From Intestinimonas massiliensis (ex Afouda et al. 2020) (lineage in GTDB: Bacteria > Bacillota > Clostridia > Oscillospirales > Oscillospiraceae), in the NCBI RefSeq assembly GCF_001244995.1, contig NZ_LN869528.1, positions 740,652 through 804,651 on the forward strand: 64,000 nt of DNA. The letters are read 5' to 3'. This document shows positions 8,102 to 17,266 of this stretch, piece after piece (the first letter of the stretch is position 1; each line of letters begins with the position of its first letter). The notes under the pieces are model-generated. The model searched no databases and was not told the origin of the DNA. It saw nothing but the letters and a program-made list of their open reading frames with translations. The position numbers and the translations under genes were made by a program.

Positions 8102-8908
8102 TTACGAGGCCGCCTTGGGAATCTTGATGGTCAACAGGATGGCGTCCTCCGTCTCCTGCCGGCCATACTCCGCGTTCACCCCGGCATCCTTCATCATGGA
8201 CAGCCCCTTGGTCACGGTGTTGAGAAAGAGCCGCACGTCCTTAAGAATAAAGGTGGGCTTTTTCTTCCGGGGGGGAGGGGGAGTCAGCCGGGCCTCGATA
8301 TAGGCCTCGGTCTGGGCCACGGTCAGATGGTGGTCGATGACGTACTCGAGCACCTCCCACTGCTGCTCCTCGGTCTCCAGGCGCAGCAGGGCCCGGGCGT
8401 GGCGCTCGGTGAGCCCGTTCTGGCGCAGCCGGTCCAGCAGCCGGGGAGAGAGCTTCAGCAGCCGCAGCTTATTGGCCACCGCCGACTGGGATTTGCCGAT
8501 GCGCCGGGCGGCCTCATCCTGGGACAGGTCATAGGTGTGGATCAGCCGGTCCAGCGCCATGGCCTCCTCCAGAAAATCCAGGTCCCGGCGCTGGAGGTTC
8601 TCCACCAGGGCCAGCAGAGAGGAGCACACGCCGTCCACGTCGATGACAATGCAGGGAACCTCGCTGAGCCCGGCCATCCGGGCTGCCCGCAGACGGCGCT
8701 CGCCGGAGACCAGCTCAAAGCTCCCGTCCACCTTCCGGACGGTCAGAGGTTGGAGGACGCCGTGCTCCCGGATGCTGGCCGCCAGTTCCTCCAGGCCGTC
8801 GGGGGAAAAGCGCTTCCGCGGCTGGTTGGGATTGGGGTGCAGAACGTCCGGGTGAAGGTAGATGACACGGCCCGTCTCATACAGGCCCTTTCGACGTAAA
8901 AGCGGCAT
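8102..8908 (-). CDS. noc: ParB-family protein, Noc-like
   Basis: A 268-residue second ParB paralogue with SGERRLRAARMAG (CTP/clamp motif) and an HTH LSQDEAARRIGKSQSAVANKLRLLKLS. In Firmicutes the gene between rsmG and soj is usually Noc, which protects the nucleoid from division. The name is assigned by context and divergence from the ParB at 6231-7142. ATG 8908 is used because AAGGGAGG lies eight bases upstream; an in-frame upstream start has no such site. Confidence 0.8.
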   Translation of the reverse strand: MPLLRRKGLYETGRVIYLHPDVLHPNPNQPRKRFSPDGLEELAASIREHGVLQPLTVRKVDGSFELVSGERRLRAARMAGLSEVPCIVIDVDGVCSSLLALVENLQRRDLDFLEEAMALDRLIHTYDLSQDEAARRIGKSQSAVANKLRLLKLSPRLLDRLRQNGLTERHARALLRLETEEQQWEVLEYVIDHHLTVAQTEAYIEARLTPPPPRKKKPTFILKDVRLFLNTVTKGLSMMKDAGVNAEYGRQETEDAILLTIKIPKAAS

Positions 8909-9038
8909 GTGGGCGGCCTCCCTTTTTGTTGGATACCCATATTTTACCATAAATTCCTGTAAAAGCAGTCGAACCGCGTCGAGTGGGAAATCTTTTGCGG
9001 ACAGACCATTTCCCGGGGAAGAGCGCAGGGCCTGGCCG

Positions 9039-9070
9039 CAAAAAAGAGCCCGGCGGGGATGCCGCCGGGC
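9039..9070 (-). terminator. Terminator of the CoA-transferase gene
   Basis: The minus strand shows GCCCGGCGGC pairing with the CCGCCGGGC arm across a short loop, followed by TCTTTTTT. Confidence 0.85.
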
Positions 9071-9080
9071 CCTGGAGGGA

Positions 9081-10421
9081 TCAGCGCTTGTTGGAGCGCT
9101 TCCAGATCTTCATCTGCTCCGCCTGGGCGATCAGCTCGTCCCGGAAGTCGGGATGGGCCACGGAGATGATCTTCTCCGCCCGCTGCCAGGTGGCGGTGCC
9201 CTTCAGGTCCACCATGCCGTACTCGGTGACCAGGTACTGGATGGTGGAGCGGGGGTCGGTGACGATGGACCCGTTGGCCAGGGTCGGGATGATCCGGCTC
9301 TTCAGCGTCCCGTCCTTGCCCGCCACAGTGGAGGACATGCAGATAAAGCTCTTCCCGCCGTTGGACAGGTAGGCCCCCATCACGAAATCCAACTGTCCGC
9401 CCGTGCCCGAGATGTGCTTGAGACCGGCGCTTTCGGCGTTCACCTGGCCGAACAGGTCCAGGTCGATGGCGTTGTTGATGGAGATGAAGTTGTCCAACTG
9501 GGACAGGACCCGCACGTCGTTGGTATAATCCACCGGCGCGGCCTGCACGTGGGGGTTGCGGTTGACGTACTCATACAGCTTTTTGGTGCCGGCGGCAAAG
9601 GCGTACACCTGACGGCCCTTGTCCAGGTTCTTCCGGGCGCCGGTGATCTTGCCCGCCCGGGCGATATCCACGAAGGCGTCCACGTACATCTCGGTATGTA
9701 CGCCCAGATCCCGCAGGTCGGACTGGGCGATCATCATGCCCACGGCGTTGGGCATGCCGCCGATGCCAAGCTGGAGGCAGGCGCCGTTGGGAATGGCGGG
9801 CACGATCAGCTCCGCCACGGCCTGGTCCACCTCCGAGGGCGGGCCGCCGGCGCCCAACTCGGCCACCGGGGGATTGTCCCCCTCTACGATCTTGTCCACG
9901 TCCATGATGTTGATCTCGCTGCCCGTCAGGCCGTTCACCCAGGGCATGTTCTGGTTGACCTCCACGATGATGTGCTTGGCAACGGACAGCATGTCGGACA
10001 GATGGGAGGCGGCCAGGCCGTAATTAAAGTTGCCGTGCTCGTCCATGGGGCTGACCTGGATCATGGCCACGTCCACCGTGACGTTCTCACGGTAGAAGCG
10101 GGGCAGCTCGGAATAGCGCATGGGGCAGAAGTACCCCATCCCCTTGGCCGCGATCTTCCGGTCCACGCCGCTCATATGCCAGGCGTTCCAGGTAAAATGC
10201 TCGCCGGCGTCGTCTGCCTTGCAGATCTCCGGCATCCACATCGTCACGCCGCCGCGGACGTTTACGTCGGTCAGCTCGTCCTTTCGGGCCGCCAGCGCCC
10301 GGTCCAGGGCCACGGGGTGATTGGTGCACCAGCCATAGTCCACCCAGTCGCCGGACTGGATGATCTTGACGGCTTCGGCAGCGGTGGTCCGCTTTTTCTG
10401 ATATTCGGCTTGATAATCCAC
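9081..10421 (-). CDS. Acetyl-CoA hydrolase/transferase family CoA-transferase (butyryl-CoA:acetate type)
   Basis: A 446-residue class I CoA-transferase of the Cat1/AbfT/But group. Visible blocks are GGPPSEVDQ, the [12 protein letters not shown] glycine loop, HTEMYVDA with the likely catalytic glutamate, and [12 protein letters not shown]. Length and motifs fit butyryl-CoA:acetate or 4-hydroxybutyrate CoA-transferase, moving CoA from butyryl-CoA to acetate at the end of butyrate fermentation. GTG 10421 was chosen because AAGGAG lies about eight bases upstream; the frame extends further without a ribosome site. It is monocistronic with its own terminator. Confidence 0.85.
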   Translation of the reverse strand: MDYQAEYQKKRTTAAEAVKIIQSGDWVDYGWCTNHPVALDRALAARKDELTDVNVRGGVTMWMPEICKADDAGEHFTWNAWHMSGVDRKIAAKGMGYFCPMRYSELPRFYRENVTVDVAMIQVSPMDEHGNFNYGLAASHLSDMLSVAKHIIVEVNQNMPWVNGLTGSEINIMDVDKIVEGDNPPVAELGAGGPPSEVDQAVAELIVPAIPNGACLQLGIGGMPNAVGMMIAQSDLRDLGVHTEMYVDAFVDIARAGKITGARKNLDKGRQVYAFAAGTKKLYEYVNRNPHVQAAPVDYTNDVRVLSQLDNFISINNAIDLDLFGQVNAESAGLKHISGTGGQLDFVMGAYLSNGGKSFICMSSTVAGKDGTLKSRIIPTLANGSIVTDPRSTIQYLVTEYGMVDLKGTATWQRAEKIISVAHPDFRDELIAQAEQMKIWKRSNKR

Positions 10422-10589
10422 TCGATCCACTCCTTTTTTATTTCTTCCACATACAAGAGACCCGTATGATGAAATACAAATCGAAAGCTGAAATATTTTC
10501 ATTGGAAAGCGCAAAAAAGTACATAAAAACAGAGCAATCCGCACAAAAACGGGAGCATAGGACCATATTACCTGAGAAAAGCAAAGCTG

Positions 10590-10641
10590 TCAAGAAAAAG
10601 AAAAGAGGCCCCGGTCCGGAACGCCGCTCTGGACCGGGGCC
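10590..10641 (-). terminator. Terminator of the yitT gene
   Basis: On the minus strand GGCCCCGGTCC pairs with GGACCGGGGCC, followed by TCTTTTCTTTTT. Confidence 0.85.
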
Positions 10642-10651
10642 GAAGCCGGGC

Positions 10652-11509
10652 TCAGGCCCGCAGGAAGCCCTTGCCGAAAATCTCGCTGGAATTGGTGACG
10701 ATCATGAAGGAATGGGGATCGTGCTCCTTCAAATAGCGGCGCAGCAGCACCGCCTGCCCCCGGGTCAGCACCGTCAGCACCACCCAGTGCTCCTCCAAGG
10801 TGTAGGCCCCCTGGGCACGCCAGATGGTAGCGCCCCGGGCCAGGTCGTGGGTGATGAACCCGGAGACCATCCGGGGATCGGAGGTGATGATGATAAAGGC
10901 CTTGCGGCGGTTGAGGGACTCGATGACGCTGTCCACCAGCACCGACTTGAGCACCAGGCCCAGCAGAGAGCACAGCCCGGCGGTGATGCCGAAGATGAAC
11001 AGGGCCGCGGCGGCGATGACGATGTCAGTGTAGAGCAGGGCGTGTCCCACGTCGGTGCCGCTGTACTTCTTCAGGATCATGGCGGCGATGTCTGTGCCGC
11101 CGGTGGAGGCGTCCAGGTTGAACAGGATGGCCGAGCCCAGGGCGGGCAGGAGGACGGCGAAAAAGAGCTCCAGCATGAGCTCGCCGGTGAGGGGGCCGTC
11201 CAGGGGGCACAGCCACTCAAACACCTGCACCAGGCCGGAGTACAGCAGGGAGCAGTACACCGTCCGCAGGCCGAAGCCCTTGTCCAGCAGCAGGAAGCCT
11301 AGAATCAGAAACAGGATATTGATGATGGTGTTGAAAGCGGATGGGGTGAGCCAGGGCACGTGGATGACCGCGCCCAGCAGAATGGACAGGCCCGACACCC
11401 CGCCCATGGAGAAGTGGTTGGGAAACTTGAAGAAGTAGACCCCCACGGACACCAGGGCGGTGCCGAGGGTCATCAGCAGAAATTCCTGGGCGAGCTTTTT
11501 CGGGCGCAT
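10652..11509 (-). CDS. YitT family membrane protein
   Basis: A 285-residue protein with five to six membrane helices (the YitT/DUF161 part) and a cytoplasmic C-terminal DUF2179-like domain (about residues 200-285, with ITSDPRMVSGFITHDLARGAT and LTRGQAVLLRRYL). Typical marks are FPNHFSMGGVSGLSILLG near the N-terminus and the DASTGGTDIAAMIL segment. The substrate of this family is unknown. ATG 11509 has GGGAG upstream. It lies 32 bases after the GH18 gene and is probably co-transcribed with it. Confidence 0.88.
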   Translation of the reverse strand: MRPKKLAQEFLLMTLGTALVSVGVYFFKFPNHFSMGGVSGLSILLGAVIHVPWLTPSAFNTIINILFLILGFLLLDKGFGLRTVYCSLLYSGLVQVFEWLCPLDGPLTGELMLELFFAVLLPALGSAILFNLDASTGGTDIAAMILKKYSGTDVGHALLYTDIVIAAAALFIFGITAGLCSLLGLVLKSVLVDSVIESLNRRKAFIIITSDPRMVSGFITHDLARGATIWRAQGAYTLEEHWVVLTVLTRGQAVLLRRYLKEHDPHSFMIVTNSSEIFGKGFLRA

Positions 11510-11541
11510 GCCAATCGTCTCCCGTCCGTGGTGAGGATAAA

Positions 11542-13224
11542 TCAGGGCCGCTGGGCTAAAATGGCGGGCCACACGTCGTAGTACAGCGCGGCGTCCTCCG
11601 CATAGCTGGGAATGTTGCCGACACGCCACAGCGAGACGCCGTTGACGCCGAACATCCGGGCCAGCTCGATTTTGTCGGTGACGCTGCGGGCGTCCTCGTA
11701 CCAGAGCTGATAGCGGACGGTCCCGTCGTCCCCGGTGTAGACGGCGCAGGGGTTGCGGTCACCGGCGTCGTAGGTGATGACGGTGTCCGGCTGGGCCAGG
11801 CGCCGGGCGATGGTGGCTTGAGCCGGGTGATAGATGGTCTGGCTGGCCAGCAGACCGTTGCCGTCCACCTGGAACCCGGCGGTGCCGAAGGAGATGGCCA
11901 GGGCGATCTTGCTCCGGTCCTGTACGCCGGTGGCGGCGTCGGTGATGGAGGAGAGGGCCCGGAAGATGCTGGGGAAGGGGGTCACCGGGGAGTCAGGGGC
12001 CCGGACGCCCACATAGCCGTCGGGCACGGAGGTCCACTGGTAGTCGTGGGCCATCAGGATGACCTTGTCGCAGACCTCGCCGATGCCCCGGTAGTCGTAG
12101 CCCTTGTACCAGTCGTCGGGGGGCACGCAGACGTAGAGGGCCTTGTCCGCCGGCAGGGCGGCCCGGAGCCGGGTGAGAAAGGCCACGAAGGGAGCGCGCC
12201 AGTCGGCGGACTTCATACCCTCGAAGTCGATGGTGATGCCGGCATAGTCGGCCGCGGCGGCGGCCAGGGCCGACACCGCCTGCTCCCGGCCGGCCTCGGT
12301 ATTCAGAACCTGGTCCAGGGCGCTGGTCTCGCCGCCCCCGGACAGGGTGAGCTTGGCGGTGTCGGCATAGACGTTCAGGTTATACGGCGTGCCATTCCCC
12401 TGGAAATAAGAGGTGGCGGCGGAGGCGTCGTTGGGCTTCACCCAGTCGTTGCCTCCGGCGCTGGTGGAGTTGAGCCACGCGCCGTTGGTCTCGTCCCAGC
12501 TCATACGGGCCCAGCCCACACTGACGGCGTCCATGTCGGCGGTATAGGCGATCTGGGCGTAGGAGGAGAAGGCGTAAAACCCATGGAGCCAGTTTACCCG
12601 GGCGGTATAGCGGTCATACACCCGCACCAGCATGGCCGCCGCCTGCCCCCGGGTGGCGAAGGAGGCGGGCTGGAACAGGGTCTGACCGGTCCGCTCATCC
12701 ACGATGCCGTTGGTCATGCCGATGGCGGCGGCCACGGTGATGTGGCCGGCGTTCTCCGTCACGTCGGGGAAGGGAGCCCCCGCGGCGGCCAGGCTGTCGG
12801 CCAGCGTGTCATAGCCCAGGGCCCGCACCAGCATCACCGCCATGTCCGAGCGGGTGATGTAGCCCATGGGGTGGAAGGCCGTGTCCGCGTCCAGCACCCC
12901 GTGGGCACGGGCGGTCTCCACGGCGGCGTAGTACCACGCGTCGGCCGGGACGTCGGTGAAGGAGGGGACGGTGGGGGTCACCGTCTCCCAGCCGAACATG
13001 CGCTGGAGGATGGTCACAAAGGACGCCCGGTTCAGCGTCTCCTCGGGGCGGAAGGTGCCGTCCTCCAGACCCTGGACCAGACCGCAGTCCGACGCCTTGA
13101 CCACGTCGTCATGGGCCCAGTGCTCCAGAGAGACGTCGGGGAACTCCACCGCCAGAGCCGAGGCGGACAGCAAGCAGAGCAGAACGGCGCAGATCATCAG
13201 CGCGGGAATTTGACGCTTGAGCAT
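11542..13224 (-). CDS. Secreted SLH-domain glycoside hydrolase family 18 protein
   Basis: A 560-residue exported protein. A signal peptide (about residues 1-26) is followed by three SLH repeats (about 28-70, 90-135 and 150-195), which anchor proteins to secondary cell-wall polymer. A GH18 (beta/alpha)8 domain of the YaaH/SpoVIF-like class follows. The catalytic strand reads AGITIDFEGM, with the acidic pair of the D-x-x-D-x-D-x-E signature and the proton-donor glutamate kept. It probably acts on peptidoglycan or spore-cortex glycans. ATG 13224 follows GGAGG by about 11 bases. Confidence 0.87.
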   Translation of the reverse strand: MLKRQIPALMICAVLLCLLSASALAVEFPDVSLEHWAHDDVVKASDCGLVQGLEDGTFRPEETLNRASFVTILQRMFGWETVTPTVPSFTDVPADAWYYAAVETARAHGVLDADTAFHPMGYITRSDMAVMLVRALGYDTLADSLAAAGAPFPDVTENAGHITVAAAIGMTNGIVDERTGQTLFQPASFATRGQAAAMLVRVYDRYTARVNWLHGFYAFSSYAQIAYTADMDAVSVGWARMSWDETNGAWLNSTSAGGNDWVKPNDASAATSYFQGNGTPYNLNVYADTAKLTLSGGGETSALDQVLNTEAGREQAVSALAAAAADYAGITIDFEGMKSADWRAPFVAFLTRLRAALPADKALYVCVPPDDWYKGYDYRGIGEVCDKVILMAHDYQWTSVPDGYVGVRAPDSPVTPFPSIFRALSSITDAATGVQDRSKIALAISFGTAGFQVDGNGLLASQTIYHPAQATIARRLAQPDTVITYDAGDRNPCAVYTGDDGTVRYQLWYEDARSVTDKIELARMFGVNGVSLWRVGNIPSYAEDAALYYDVWPAILAQRP

Positions 13225-13280
13225 GATAAGAAAAACCTCCAAACGGAACACACAAAGGGGCGGATTCTGTCGCAGCCCCT

Positions 13281-13309
13281 ATTGTAATGCTTATGGGGCA
13301 AAGCCGCAA
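13281..13309 (-). promoter_or_regulatory. Promoter of the GH18-yitT operon
   Basis: The minus strand has TTGCGG (13309-13304), a 17-base spacer and TACAAT (13286-13281). Confidence 0.55.
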
Positions 13310-13474
13310 GCCCTAAAAAACGGCTGCGGGCGCTGCGGCTTGGAAACATTCCGTGAAAAGCCCGGATATGACCGCCGCTTTTTGTGCAATTTGCTTGATT
13401 GAAGGGCGCGGCGTTTTCCTGTAAAATGAAGATAGTTTTTTCCATTACGAAAGATAGAGACAGGAGAAGGGGCC

Positions 13475-14047
13475 ATGGAGCTTTTGGAGGAGCGCATCCG
13501 CAGGGACGGAAAGATTCGGGGCGGCGACGTGCTCAAGGTGGACAGCTTCCTGAACCACCAGATGGATGTGAGCCTCTTTGCCGAGATCGGCAAGGAGTTC
13601 CGGCGCCTGTTCGGCGACTGCGGGGTCACCAAGATTTTGACCATCGAGGCATCGGGGATCGGGATCGCGTGCGTGACTGCGCAGTTTTTTGGTTGCCCGG
13701 TCATCTTCGCCAAGAAGAACAAGACCAAGAACATCGCCGGGGACGTGTATACCTCCAAGGTGGAGTCCTTCACCCACGGCAAGGTCTACGACATCATCGT
13801 GGCCAGGGAGTTTTTGCGCCCGGAGGACCGGGTGCTGCTCATCGACGATTTCCTGGCCAACGGCAGCGCCCTGCAGGGGCTTATCAAGCTGGTGGAGGAC
13901 GCCGGGGCCACCCTGGTGGGCGCCGGTATCTGCGTGGAGAAGGCCTTCCAGCCCGGCGGAGACCGCATCCGCTCCATGGGCGTGCGGGTGGAGTCCCTGG
14001 CCCGGATCAAGTCCATGAGCGAGGAGACCGGCGTGGAGTTCTGCTGA
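13475..14047 (+). CDS. xpt: Xanthine phosphoribosyltransferase
   Basis: A 190-residue type I phosphoribosyltransferase that makes XMP from xanthine and PRPP. The PRPP-binding motif VLLIDDFLANGSAL is at residues 120-133. The N-terminal LLEERIRRDGKI and the LTIEASGIGIA region match B. subtilis-type Xpt. GGAGAAGG precedes ATG 13475. It lies upstream of a BMP-type nucleoside transporter, fitting purine salvage. I saw no purine riboswitch core upstream of it. Confidence 0.95.
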   Translation: MELLEERIRRDGKIRGGDVLKVDSFLNHQMDVSLFAEIGKEFRRLFGDCGVTKILTIEASGIGIACVTAQFFGCPVIFAKKNKTKNIAGDVYTSKVESFTHGKVYDIIVAREFLRPEDRVLLIDDFLANGSALQGLIKLVEDAGATLVGAGICVEKAFQPGGDRIRSMGVRVESLARIKSMSEETGVEFC

Positions 14048-14299
14048 ACAAGGGAACGAAACGGATGCCCGGCGTCAGACGGGCGGAGTGGAACGAACTT
14101 TGTTCCGACGACGACATAGGTTCTACGTATGCTGCCGCAGCCAAGAAGGGACGCCTTCTTGGGATGAGCGGATGGAAGCCAGACGGCTGCCAGTCGGCGA
14201 TATGCGGTATCAGGATATCCCGGCTATGGCAGCCGTTTTTACATAGCGAATACGGGTATCACGTTCCATAAACCAACCAGAAATAAGGAGGAACCAGAA
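14048..14299 (+). promoter_or_regulatory. Structured leader upstream of the BMP transporter, class not recognised
   Basis: This 252-base gap is not coding. It contains hairpins GCCCG/CGGGC (about 14076-14093), GGAAC/GTTCC (about 14090-14106) and CCAAGAAG/CTTCTTGG (about 14140-14162). A strong intrinsic terminator follows at 14183-14240. GCAGCC at 14137-14142 is complementary to GGCTGC in the 5' terminator arm, so an alternative antiterminator pairing is possible. The layout resembles a transcriptional riboswitch. I did not find the purine aptamer J2/3 and CCGTAAA loop, nor TPP, SAM or ykkC cores. Confidence 0.55.
14183..14240 (+). terminator. Leader terminator upstream of the BMP gene
   Basis: ACGGCTGCCA (14183-14192) pairs with TGGCAGCCGT (14227-14236), with further inner pairing of GTCGG with CCGGC. 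It is followed by TTTTT. It lies 60 bases before the BMP lipoprotein start and would attenuate the transporter operon. Confidence 0.8.
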
Positions 14300-15556
14300 A
14301 TGAAAAAGCGCATTCTCGCCCTGCTCCTGGGCGGCGTCATGGTCCTGGGCCTGGCCGCCTGCTCCAGCTCCGGCAGCCAGAGTCCCTCTCCCAGCGCCTC
14401 TGCCCCCGCCGCCTCCGCTCCCGCAGGGTCCACCCCCGCCGAGCCCGCCTCCGCCGTCAAGGTGGGCGGCATCATGCTCCACGACGAGAACTCCGGCTAC
14501 GACATGGCCCACATCGAGGGCCTGACCACCGCCTGCAAGAACCTGGGCCTGGACCTGGACACCCAGCTCATCATCAAGTACAACGTGCCCGAGGATGAAA
14601 ACTGCTACGACGCCGCCGTGGATCTGGCCGAGCAGGGCTGCACCATCATCTTCTCCGACTCCTACGGCCATCAGAGCTACATGCAGCAGGCTGCCTCCGA
14701 GTTCGAGGACGTGATCTTCGTCTCCTGCACCGGCGACAACGCCGCCGCCTCCGGCCTGGCCAACCTGAAGAACATCTTCCCCTACACCTACGAGTCCCGC
14801 TATGTCTCCGGCGTGGTGGCCGGCATGAAGCTCAAGGAGCTCCTGGACGCCGGTACCGTCACCGATCCCTACGTGGGCTATGTGGGCGCTTACCCCTATG
14901 CCGAGGTGGTCTCCGGCTACACCGCCTTCTTCCTGGGCATCCGGTCCATCGTCCCCGAGGCCCACATGGACGTGCAGTACACCCAGTCCTGGTACGACCC
15001 CGCCAAGGAGTCTGAGGCCGCCAACGCCCTGATGGCCCGCGGCTGCGTCATCATCGGCCAGCACGCCGACTCCACCGGTGCTCCCTCCGCCGTCCAGGCC
15101 GCCCTCGACGGCGGCAAGACCGCCTACTCCGTGGGCTACAACGTGGATATGCTCTCCGTGGCCCCCGCCGCCGCCCTGACCTCCGCCCAGAACGTCTGGT
15201 CCGTCCTGTACCAGACCACCCTGGACAAATTCCTCAAGGGAGAGGAGATCCCCGCCGACTTTGCCACCGGCATCAAGGACGGCGCCGTGTCCATCTCCGC
15301 GCTGGGCCAGTCCTGCGCCGAGGGCACCGCCGAGAAGGTGGAAGAGGTCTGGGCCGGCCTGAAGGACGGCAGCCTCAATATCTTTGACTGCGCCAACTTC
15401 ACCGTGGGCGGTGAGCACCTGACCTCCTATACCGAGTCCTACGGCATGAACGGCGCCGAGACCATCACCGACGGCGTGTTCTACGAGTCCGTCATCCGCT
15501 CCGCCCCCTACTTCGACCTGCGCATCGATGGCATTACCGAGCTCACCGCCGAATAA
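14300..15556 (+). CDS. BMP family ABC transporter substrate-binding lipoprotein
   Basis: A 418-residue lipoprotein with a lipobox ending at Cys21, a Ser/Pro/Ala-rich linker (about 22-50), then a periplasmic-binding-protein fold of the basic membrane protein (PnrA/BmpA) family. Members bind purine nucleosides or related compounds. GGAGG lies upstream of ATG 14300. It is the first gene of a four-gene transporter set. A hairpin terminator directly downstream would make this gene more abundant than the ATPase and permeases. Confidence 0.9.
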   Translation: MKKRILALLLGGVMVLGLAACSSSGSQSPSPSASAPAASAPAGSTPAEPASAVKVGGIMLHDENSGYDMAHIEGLTTACKNLGLDLDTQLIIKYNVPEDENCYDAAVDLAEQGCTIIFSDSYGHQSYMQQAASEFEDVIFVSCTGDNAAASGLANLKNIFPYTYESRYVSGVVAGMKLKELLDAGTVTDPYVGYVGAYPYAEVVSGYTAFFLGIRSIVPEAHMDVQYTQSWYDPAKESEAANALMARGCVIIGQHADSTGAPSAVQAALDGGKTAYSVGYNVDMLSVAPAAALTSAQNVWSVLYQTTLDKFLKGEEIPADFATGIKDGAVSISALGQSCAEGTAEKVEEVWAGLKDGSLNIFDCANFTVGGEHLTSYTESYGMNGAETITDGVFYESVIRSAPYFDLRIDGITELTAE

Positions 15557-15582
15557 ATTTCATAAAGTACACCACAAACCGC

Positions 15583-15615
15583 AATGGAGGGCTTGGCAGC
15601 AAGCCCTCCATTTTG
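15583..15615 (+). terminator. Intra-operon terminator after the BMP gene
   Basis: AATGGAGGGCTTG pairs with CAAGCCCTCCATT across a four-base loop, followed by TT. It sits between the binding protein and the ATPase, a common way to set the solute-binding protein in excess. Confidence 0.75.
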
Positions 15616-15679
15616 GTACAATAGAGTGGTACACGAAACCATGGCCCCGCCTGGATTCCGGGAAGGCCAGGGAGAAAGG

Positions 15680-17266
15680 GTGAATTGCTTGGCAACCGTA
15701 AATGTAGTCCAGATGCGGGGCATCACCAAAACCTTCGGTGCCGTTGTGGCCAACCACAAGGTGGATCTGGACATCCGCCAGGGGGAGATCCTCTCCCTGC
15801 TGGGAGAGAACGGCAGCGGCAAGACCACGCTGATGAACATGCTCTCGGGCATCTATTTCCCGGACGAGGGCGAGATCGCGGTGAACGGGCACCCCGTCAC
15901 CATCCGCTCCCCCAAGGACGCCTTCGACCTGGGCATCGGCATGGTCCACCAGCACTTCAAGCTGGTGGACGTGTTCACCGCCGCCGAAAACGTGGCCCTC
16001 GGGCTGAAAAACGAGGGGCGGCTGGATCTCAAGGCGGTCTCCGGACGCATCCGGGAGATCTGCGCCAAGTACGGCTTCCAGGTGGACCCGGACCAGAAGA
16101 TCTATGACATGTCGGTATCCCAGAAGCAGACGGTGGAGATCATCAAGGTCCTCTACCGCGGGGCCGACATCCTCATCCTGGATGAGCCCACCGCCGTCCT
16201 CACCCCCCAGGAGACCGACCGCCTCTTCGATGTGCTGCGCAACATGAAGGCGGACGGCAAGTCCGTGGTCATCATCACCCATAAGCTCCACGAGGTCATG
16301 GCCATCTCCGACCGGGTGGCGGTGCTGCGCAAGGGGGAGTACATCGGCGATGTGGCCACCCAGGACACCGATCCCCAGAAGCTCACCGACATGATGGTGG
16401 GCCGGGCGGTCACCCTGAACATCGAGCGGCCGGTAGTGGAGAAGCGGAACCTCCGCCTGGAGGTCCGGCACGTCACCGTCCTGTCCGACGAGGGGGTCAA
16501 GGCCCTGGACGATGTGTCCTTTGAGGCTTACGGCGGGGAGATTTTGGGCATTGCCGGCATCTCCGGCAGCGGGCAGAAGGAGCTGCTGGAGGCCATCGCC
16601 GGGCTCCAGAGCGTCCAGAGCGGCGGCCACATTCTCTACCACCCCCCCGCCCCCGATGAGGCCATCGCCGGGCAGCACGTGCCCGTGGATCGGGCGGGAG
16701 AGGAGCTCATCGGCAAGGACCCGTTGCAGATCAGAAAGATCGGCGTCTCCCTGGCCTTCGTCCCCGAGGACCGGCTGGGCATGGGCCTGGTGGGGGACAT
16801 GGACATGCCGGACAATATGATGCTCAAAAGCTACCGGGCCGGCCGGGGACCCATGCTGGACCGCCGGGCCCCCAAGACCCTGGCCCAGCAGGTCAAGGAT
16901 GAGCTGGAGGTCATGACCCCCAGCCTGTCCACCCCGGTACGTCGCCTGTCCGGCGGAAACGTGCAGAAGGTGCTGGTGGGCCGGGAGATCGCCTCCAGCC
17001 CCACCCTGCTCATGACCGCCTACGCCGTTCGGGGCCTGGACATCAACACCTCCTACACCATCTACCACCTGCTCAACGAGCAGAAAAAGAAGGGCGTGGC
17101 GGTGGTCTATGTGGGCGAGGACCTGGACGTGCTGCTGGAGCTGTGCGACCGCATCCTGGTCCTCTGCGCCGGGCACGTCAACGGCATCGTGGACGGCCGC
17201 TCCGCCACCAAGGAGGAGGTCGGCCTCCTCATGACCAATCTGAAAAAGGAGGATGAGCGCGCATGA
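15680..17266 (+). CDS. Nucleoside ABC transporter ATPase (RbsA-like, duplicated)
   Basis: A 528-residue double ABC cassette of the NupA/YufO type. Domain 1 has Walker A GENGSGKTT and LILDEPTAVL. Domain 2 has the degenerate P-loop GISGSGQKE usual for this class and the signature LSGGNVQKV. Its Walker B region reads LLMTAYAVRGLDI, where family members usually have an A-x-P-T-RGLD sequence. GTG 15680 is preceded by GGAG at five bases; TTG 15689 is an alternative start. It overlaps the next gene by ATGA. Confidence 0.88.
   Translation: MNCLATVNVVQMRGITKTFGAVVANHKVDLDIRQGEILSLLGENGSGKTTLMNMLSGIYFPDEGEIAVNGHPVTIRSPKDAFDLGIGMVHQHFKLVDVFTAAENVALGLKNEGRLDLKAVSGRIREICAKYGFQVDPDQKIYDMSVSQKQTVEIIKVLYRGADILILDEPTAVLTPQETDRLFDVLRNMKADGKSVVIITHKLHEVMAISDRVAVLRKGEYIGDVATQDTDPQKLTDMMVGRAVTLNIERPVVEKRNLRLEVRHVTVLSDEGVKALDDVSFEAYGGEILGIAGISGSGQKELLEAIAGLQSVQSGGHILYHPPAPDEAIAGQHVPVDRAGEELIGKDPLQIRKIGVSLAFVPEDRLGMGLVGDMDMPDNMMLKSYRAGRGPMLDRRAPKTLAQQVKDELEVMTPSLSTPVRRLSGGNVQKVLVGREIASSPTLLMTAYAVRGLDINTSYTIYHLLNEQKKKGVAVVYVGEDLDVLLELCDRILVLCAGHVNGIVDGRSATKEEVGLLMTNLKKEDERA

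Noticed and set aside
13251..13474. Possible purine riboswitch before xpt.
   Set aside because: The conserved J2/3 and CCGTAAA-type loop of the purine aptamer are not present, and no terminator or sequestering hairpin is evident.
15584..15679. Extended N-terminus of the nucleoside transporter ATPase.
   Set aside because: It would run through the terminator hairpin at 15583-15615 and adds residues not seen in the family; GTG 15680 has a ribosome site.
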